NCBI RefSeq assembly: GCF_011067745.1
Contig: NZ_JAAMPJ010000008.1
Coordinates: 395,714-459,713 of the forward strand
Length of the DNA: 64,000 nt
Reading direction: 5' to 3'
From: Lentzea alba
GTDB taxonomy: Bacteria > Actinomycetota > Actinomycetes > Mycobacteriales > Pseudonocardiaceae
Shown: piece after piece, positions 60,001-64,000 of the stretch
How the letters are laid out: each line of letters starts with the position of its first letter
How positions within the stretch are numbered: position 1 is the stretch's first letter
Program-made: the position numbers and the translations under genes
The notes under the pieces: model-generated
Told to the model about the DNA's origin: nothing
What the model saw: only the letters and a program-made list of their open reading frames with translations
Databases searched by the model: none

Positions 60001-60056
60001 TGGGCGGACGCGTTGGTTCTGTAAAGACCAGGTTCAAATCCTGACGCCACGACCCC
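60001..60056 (+). pseudogene. tRNA-like remnant
   Basis: GGTTCAAATCC (60031-60041) is a perfect T-arm B-box. Just before it, TTGGT-TCTGTAAAG-ACCAG (60013-60031) can form an anticodon-like arm, and GGCGGACGCGTTGG resembles a leucine tRNA D-arm. The variable region is missing and no 5' acceptor strand matches GCCACGA, so this is not a working tRNA. It may be the remains of a tRNA gene or of an element that integrated there. Confidence 0.4.
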
Positions 60057-60133
60057 GGTCGCACACGGGGGTGCGGAACTTTGCGAGTCCCATGTGGACT
60101 CCCGTTCCTCGCCTCGCCGACCGGGGTCGTGGC
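60046..60133 (+). ncRNA. Structured RNA region in front of SPFH gene
   Basis: GCCACGACCCCGGTCG (60046-60061) and CGACCGGGGTCGTGGC (60118-60133) form a perfect 16-bp stem. The 56-base loop can fold again: GGAAC/GTTCC around a perfect GAGTCC-CATGT-GGACTC hairpin. It ends 21 bp before the SPFH start codon. It could be a leader regulatory element or a terminator for dxs; no known riboswitch family was recognised. Confidence 0.55.
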
Positions 60134-60154
60134 CTGTCTGGACGGGGGGAGACG

Positions 60155-60796
60155 ATGAAGCGCATGTTGTACCCGTGGGAGCGGGGCGTCCGGTTCGACC
60201 GCGGTGTGCTGGTCGGTGAGCTCGGCCCCGGCCGGCACCGGATGCCTATGCGGACCGTGCTGACCCGCGTCGATGTCCGATCACGCACGATGACCCCGGC
60301 GGCTCAGGACGTTCCGACAGCCGACGGTGTCCTGGTGCGAGTGACGGTTGTGGTGCGATGGGCCGTGACCTCGCCGACGAAGTTCGTGATGGAGTCGGCA
60401 GAGCCTGAGGCCGACCTGTACACCGCCGTGCAGCTGGCACTGCGCGGTGCGGTCGTCACGCGTGCGCACACGGCGGTGGACCCTGAGCGGGAGGCCGTCG
60501 CGGCCGAGATGATGGCTGGTGTCGCGGCGCGCGCGGAGCAGTTGGGGATCACTGTTGACGACATCGCCGTTCGTGATGTCGTCATGCCCGGTGAGCTGCG
60601 GCGGGCCGCGCTCGCCGAGCTGGTGGCGGCGTCCGAGGGACGTGCGGCCCTGGAGCGGGCGCGTGGCGAGACGGCCGCGTTGCGGTCGTTGCTGAACGCG
60701 GCCCGCCTCGCGGAGGAGCACCCGGCGTTGCTGGAGCTCCGCGCGCTGCAGGCGGCCTCGACCGTCGTGGTGGACCGCCCCGCCCGGAAGTCCTGA
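60155..60796 (+). CDS. SPFH/band-7 domain protein (slipin-like)
   Basis: 213 residues from ATG 60155 behind GGGGGGAG. It lacks an N-terminal membrane helix, so it may bind membranes through its first strands. SPFH features: YPWERGVRFDRGVLVGELGPGRHRM, VLTRVDVRSRTMTPAAQDVPTADGVLVRV and VVRWAVTSPTKFVMESA; then the alpha-helical tail AEQLGITVDDIAVRDVVMPGELRRAALAELVAASEGRAAL. Slipins scaffold membrane complexes. No NfeD protease partner is adjacent. A structured RNA lies upstream. Confidence 0.87.
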   Translation: MKRMLYPWERGVRFDRGVLVGELGPGRHRMPMRTVLTRVDVRSRTMTPAAQDVPTADGVLVRVTVVVRWAVTSPTKFVMESAEPEADLYTAVQLALRGAVVTRAHTAVDPEREAVAAEMMAGVAARAEQLGITVDDIAVRDVVMPGELRRAALAELVAASEGRAALERARGETAALRSLLNAARLAEEHPALLELRALQAASTVVVDRPARKS

Positions 60797-61198
60797 TCAC
60801 TGCCCGCGCAGCCAGACGAGATTGTTCCGCAACTCGCGCAGCCGCCAGCCCGCAGACGTCCTGACCACGACACAGCTCAGGCGTAGTCCTGCGGTCCGGA
60901 AGGGCGCTTCGCCGTCACGGAAGAAGTAGACGACCGAGTTCGCCGAGGCGGCGGCCTTGTCGCCGTCCACGTCCACCAGCAGATCCGTGGTCATGTGCTG
61001 GGTGTGCTCGCCGGGGTTTTCGGCTCGTCGCAGGGCGCCGATGATTTCGTCGATGCCGTTCAGCTCGCCGTTGCGGGGTGAGAACACCGAGCAGTCCTGG
61101 GCGTAGACGGTGTGCGCGTCGTCCCAGCGCTTCTCGTCGAGCAGTCGCGAGAGGCGGCTGAACAGGTCGGCGATCTCGACGCGGTCGGTCGTGGACAC
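60797..61198 (-). CDS. SnoaL-like (NTF2 fold) protein
   Basis: 133 residues from GTG 61196-61198 with GAGGAG upstream. NTF2-like signature: EIADLFSRLSRLLDEKRWDDAHTVYAQDC, then GIDEIIGALRRA and the C-terminal WRLRELRNNLVWLRGQ. His/Asp pairs in the pocket are consistent with a SnoaL-type cyclase or isomerase, or a small steroid-binding protein. Divergent from the MarR gene with a shared operator, so it is probably its target. Confidence 0.87.
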   Translation of the reverse strand: MSTTDRVEIADLFSRLSRLLDEKRWDDAHTVYAQDCSVFSPRNGELNGIDEIIGALRRAENPGEHTQHMTTDLLVDVDGDKAAASANSVVYFFRDGEAPFRTAGLRLSCVVVRTSAGWRLRELRNNLVWLRGQ

Positions 61199-61214
61199 GG
61201 GAGCTCCTCAATGG

Positions 61215-61271
61215 TTGGTGGCGCCAACGTTGGCGCCACCAACATACATGCCGTTGTTGGTTGCGCCAACG
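61215..61271. promoter_or_regulatory. MarR operators between SnoaL and MarR genes
   Basis: Perfect 28-bp palindrome (61215-61242; half TTGGTGGCGCCAAC) followed by a second weaker site, GTTGG-TTGCG-CCAAC (about 61256-61270). Both lie in the 88-bp divergent gap, as expected for MarR self-repression and repression of the SnoaL gene. Confidence 0.85.
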
Positions 61272-61286
61272 ATTTAGGATGACGGC

Positions 61287-61727
61287 GTGGAGGAGACCCC
61301 AGAACGCCTTGCCGGTAAGCCGAGCTGGCTGCTCACCCAGCTGGCGGTGCACGCGCACCGGCTGGCCTCCGAGGGCTTCGCCGAGGCGGGAGCGCGCGGT
61401 TACCACTACCGCGTCCTGGCCGCCCTGGACGAGTTCGGCGTGGCCAGCCAGGCCGAACTCGGTCGTCGCTGCAACATGGACCGCAGTGACGTCGTGGCGG
61501 CCGTGACCGAGCTGGCCGAGCGGGGATTCGTCGAGCGGACGCAGGACCCGCAGGACCGCAGACGAAACATGGTGACCCTCACCGAACTCGGCAGAACTCA
61601 GCTGTGCCGCCTGGACCGGGCACTCGACCAGGCGCAGGAGGATCTGCTCGGGCCTCTCGCGGCGCAGGACCGGCAGACGTTGACCCGGCTGCTCGGAGTG
61701 CTGCTCACGCACCACCAGCGCGCTTGA
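61287..61727 (+). CDS. MarR-family regulator
   Basis: 146 residues from GTG 61287. Winged helix: YHYRVLAALDEFGVASQAELGRRCNMDRSDVVAAVTELAERGFVERTQDPQDRRRNMVTLTELG, with DPxDRRRxxxTLTxxG wing. N- and C-terminal helices form the dimer. Operators upstream (61215-61271) fit self-regulation. Inducer unknown. Confidence 0.92.
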   Translation: MEETPERLAGKPSWLLTQLAVHAHRLASEGFAEAGARGYHYRVLAALDEFGVASQAELGRRCNMDRSDVVAAVTELAERGFVERTQDPQDRRRNMVTLTELGRTQLCRLDRALDQAQEDLLGPLAAQDRQTLTRLLGVLLTHHQRA

Positions 61728-61744
61728 GGCCGACAGGTCGCGTG

Positions 61745-61785
61745 AAGGTGCCGTTAAGCGCCCTCTCAGGTCCGTATGGCACCTT
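61745..61785. promoter_or_regulatory. Inverted repeat before the response regulator
   Basis: AAGGTGCC (61745-61752) and GGCACCTT (61778-61785) are perfect 8-bp complements 25 bases apart. It could be a hairpin ending the MarR transcript or a response-regulator site; TATGGC in between is a weak -10 for the regulator gene. Confidence 0.4.
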
Positions 61786-61791
61786 TGTGGC

Positions 61792-62475
61792 GTGCGGATT
61801 CTGGTAGTCGAGGACGAGGCGCCCCTGGCCGACGCGATCGCACGCGGCCTGAGGCGTGAAGGTATGGCCGTGGACGTCGCCTACGACGGCGAGACCGGGC
61901 ACGAGAAGTCGACCGTCACGCGGTACGACGTGGTTGTGCTCGACCGCGACCTGCCCGGGATGTCCGGCGACGAGCTGTGCAAGGAGATCCTCAGCTCCGG
62001 CGCGCTCACCAGGGTCATGATGCTGACGGCCAGCGGGTCCATCGAGGATCGCGTGTCCGGGCTGTCACTGGGTGCGGACGACTACCTCGCGAAGCCGTTC
62101 GCGTTCCCCGAGCTGGTCGCGCGCGTACGGGCGTTAGCTCGGCGTGCGACGCCGGCGACCCCGCCCGTGCTGGCCGCTCAGGACGTGGAGCTGGACCCGG
62201 CGCGTCGCACCGTGTCTCGCGGTGGGCAACCGATCGAGCTGACGCGCAAGGAGTTCGGCGTCCTCGAAGTGCTGCTCGCGGCCAAGGGATCGGTCGTCAG
62301 CAGCGAGGAACTGCTCGAGCGGGTGTGGGACGAGAACGCCGACCCGTTCACCACGACCGTTCGCGTCACCGTCATGACGTTGCGCAAGAAGCTCGGCGAG
62401 CCGGGCATCATCGACACCGTCGTGGGCTCCGGGTACCGGGTGCCGAGTGCGTCGAACGGATTCGCCGAAGATTGA
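61792..62475 (+). CDS. Two-component response regulator (OmpR/PhoB family)
   Basis: 227 residues from GTG 61792. Receiver domain with acidic pocket VVEDEA (Asp8, Glu9), phospho-acceptor Asp51 in VVLDRDLPG, Thr in MMLTAS and Lys101 in YLAKPF. C-terminal winged helix (AQDVELDPARRTVSRGGQPIELTRKEFGVLEVLLAAKG and TVRVTVMTLRKKLGEPGIIDTVVGSGYRV). Followed after 16 bp by its histidine kinase. The signal and target genes are unknown. Confidence 0.95.
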   Translation: MRILVVEDEAPLADAIARGLRREGMAVDVAYDGETGHEKSTVTRYDVVVLDRDLPGMSGDELCKEILSSGALTRVMMLTASGSIEDRVSGLSLGADDYLAKPFAFPELVARVRALARRATPATPPVLAAQDVELDPARRTVSRGGQPIELTRKEFGVLEVLLAAKGSVVSSEELLERVWDENADPFTTTVRVTVMTLRKKLGEPGIIDTVVGSGYRVPSASNGFAED

Positions 62476-62491
62476 TTCTTGGGGACTGAGC

Positions 62492-63619
62492 ATGCGTCGG
62501 CGCGGGCCTGGACTGCGTCTCCGGATCACTTTGCTCACCACCGCGCTCGTCGCGGTGGTGAGTGCTGTGCTGCTGTTCCTCGGGTGGACGCTGGTGGGGC
62601 GGGTCTTCGACTCGTCGCCGTCGTTCCCCTCAGACACTCAGGTCACGGTTGACGGAGTCAACGTCGACGTGACGGTGTTGACGGACGCGTTGACGGTGGC
62701 GGCCCGGCAGGACTTGCTGCGCGCGGGGGTGATCGCGTTCGCGTGCATGGTGGTGGCCGCCGCTGTGATGGCGTGGACGTTCACCGGCCGTGTGCTGAAG
62801 CCACTGCACGACGTCACTGGTGCCGCGCGCCGGTTGTCGGCGGAGTCCTTGGGATCGCGGTTGCGCCTGGAAGGGCCGCGGGACGAGGTCGCTGAGCTCG
62901 CGGACACCTTCGACTCGATGCTCGACCGGCTCGAAGCGGCCTTCGACTCGCAACGCCGGTTCGTGGCGAACGCGTCGCACGAACTGCGCACCCCTCTCTC
63001 GGTGGTGCGCACGGAGCTGGACGTGACTCTGTCCGATCCCGACGCGGATGTTGAAGAGCTGCGGCGCATGGCCGGCGTCGTGCGCGCGGCGGGGGAGCGC
63101 GCGGAGCAGTTGGTGTCTGCGCTGCTGCTGCTCGCACGCACGGACGGTCTTGGGCTCGCGGTGCGTGAGCCGGTCGATCTCTCCGCTGTCGTCGAGTCCG
63201 CGTGGAGGGCCGTGCGCGCGGAGGCCGAGGCACGCAACGTGCGCGCTGTCTTCCGGTGCGCGCCCGCGCTCGCGGTAGGGGATCCCGCGCTGTTGGAGCG
63301 CATCGCGGGCAACCTGCTGGAGAACGCCGTCCGGCACAACCACGTCGGTGGGTGGATCGAGACCGTGGTGGAGACCGGGCCGCAGTGGTCGGTGTTGAGG
63401 GTGTCGTCGTCGGGTCAGGTCATCGCGCCGGACCGCGTCGAGGAGCTGTTCGAGCCCTTCCGCCGCGGAGGCAAGGACCGCACGAGCCAGTCCGGCACCG
63501 GTCTGGGGCTCTCGATCGTGCGCGCCGCGGTGGCCGCTCATGGCGGGTTTGCGCAGGCAGTGGCCGTGCCGACCGGTGGTCTGTCGGTCACCGTGCACCT
63601 GCCGGCCGCACCCCGCTGA
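62492..63619 (+). CDS. Two-component sensor histidine kinase
   Basis: 375 residues from ATG 62492 (an in-frame GTG at 62447 would overlap the regulator). Two membrane helices (about residues 12-32 and 76-96) flank a short outer loop of about 45 residues. A HAMP domain follows (about 100-150), then H-box NASHELRTPLS with phospho-His163, an N-box LENAVRHN, G-box GTGLGLSIVRAAVAAHGG. The small sensor loop suggests envelope or ion sensing. Paired with the preceding regulator. Confidence 0.94.
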   Translation: MRRRGPGLRLRITLLTTALVAVVSAVLLFLGWTLVGRVFDSSPSFPSDTQVTVDGVNVDVTVLTDALTVAARQDLLRAGVIAFACMVVAAAVMAWTFTGRVLKPLHDVTGAARRLSAESLGSRLRLEGPRDEVAELADTFDSMLDRLEAAFDSQRRFVANASHELRTPLSVVRTELDVTLSDPDADVEELRRMAGVVRAAGERAEQLVSALLLLARTDGLGLAVREPVDLSAVVESAWRAVRAEAEARNVRAVFRCAPALAVGDPALLERIAGNLLENAVRHNHVGGWIETVVETGPQWSVLRVSSSGQVIAPDRVEELFEPFRRGGKDRTSQSGTGLGLSIVRAAVAAHGGFAQAVAVPTGGLSVTVHLPAAPR

Positions 63620-64000
63620 CACCGGATACAAGATTGTCGGCGTGGTCCCGGTCACACTGTGCGTCGATCTTGCCGGGTTTGGGCTGTCCGCGTGGCGTCT
63701 GACCTGGGGTTACGCCGTACGTGACCCCCGATTTGGATGTTGGAAGACCGCCGTGTAAATTTCTCTCTGCCAGCGCGGAACGGGCCGGGAAACACCGGAA
63801 CGGAGCGCGGCGAAAGACTTCTAAGCCTGACACAGCCCCGGAAGTGACTCTCCTCGGAGATGAGCTGCGGTGTGCGCGTGTTCTTTGAGAACTCAACAGC
63901 GTGCCGAAACACAGCCAGTAATATATGAATTACCTCCTCGTCGAGGTAGTTCCTTTGAGAGTAATACCAGATTGCCAGACATATTCCGTCTGGAGCGATC
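63620..64000 (+). promoter_or_regulatory. rRNA operon promoter and 16S leader
   Basis: No gene, but rRNA leader signals. TTGGAT (63733-63738) and TAAATT (63756-63761), 17 bp apart, are a candidate promoter. TGTTCTTTGAGAACTCAACA (63879-63898) is the actinobacterial boxA/leader antitermination motif found before 16S rRNA genes. The 16S gene itself should begin just beyond position 64000. Confidence 0.8.

Noticed and set aside
60001..60133. A permuted tRNA (3' half before 5' half), because GCCACGA and TCGTGGC pair across the stem.
   Set aside because: The downstream half lacks a D-arm, and the SPFH gene's ribosome site begins there; a hairpin plus a remnant explains it better.

Overview
The window is about 64 kb of high-GC actinobacterial chromosome. 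GTG starts are common, genes overlap by GTGA/ATGA, and the third codon position is strongly GC. A long block follows the Mycobacterium tuberculosis order around sigA as I remember it: sigB, DUF3099, DUF3039, YihY, sigA, ppgK, suhB, cei, DUF4193, DUF3093, dut, DUF3710, OB-fold, DUF3159, two TrkA proteins, APC transporter, TRAM methyltransferase, dxs. The gene repertoire (uronate catabolism, LAL regulators, a secreted ricin-type lectin, a chloramphenicol-phosphotransferase-like kinase) and the protein style point to a filamentous Pseudonocardiales member such as Lentzea, Saccharothrix or Amycolatopsis. Genus is inference.

Layout. 1-3.5 kb (minus): rtcB cut by the window edge, a secreted protein and a DrrAB-like ABC exporter. 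3.5-6.2 kb: flavin monooxygenase, a repeat and palindrome cluster, a CPT-like kinase, and a MerR regulator translationally coupled to a 14-residue cysteine-rich micropeptide. 6.2-16 kb: an oxidative uronate/glucarate pathway. Uronate dehydrogenase and 2-oxoglutarate semialdehyde dehydrogenase lie on the minus strand. Across an IclR regulator and operator lie a sugar ABC importer, KdgD, glucarate dehydratase and an unassigned protein. Together these would turn glucuronate or galacturonate into 2-oxoglutarate. 16-18.5 kb: paralogous lipoproteins, a disrupted alpha/beta hydrolase and a VOC protein. 18.6-31 kb: class I fumarase, sigB, PucR-methyltransferase-dtd, DUF3099, psuG-psuK, DUF3039, YihY and a helicase. 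31-37 kb: methyltransferase/TetR pair, then a XylFGH-type importer with a ROK repressor. 37-47.5 kb: the sigA-to-DUF3159 core. 47.6-53.4 kb: two tandem LAL (LuxR) regulators and a lectin, apparently inserted before the trkA pair. 53.4-64 kb: trkA pair, APC transporter, TRAM methyltransferase, dxs, a tRNA-like/structured RNA region, an SPFH protein, a SnoaL/MarR pair, a two-component system, and the promoter and leader of an rRNA operon whose 16S gene should start just past the end.

The most unusual signals are (i) a dispersed, mostly intergenic repeat family: a 48-bp terminator-like unit in three near-identical copies, a perfect 46-bp palindrome, and an AT-rich element GCAACTGATATATC that also lies inside a broken gene; (ii) the MerR-coupled cysteine-rich micropeptide; (iii) a hydrolase disrupted exactly at its nucleophile elbow; (iv) a tRNA-like sequence plus a 16-bp-stem RNA in front of an SPFH gene. 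No CRISPR array, transposase or prophage was seen.
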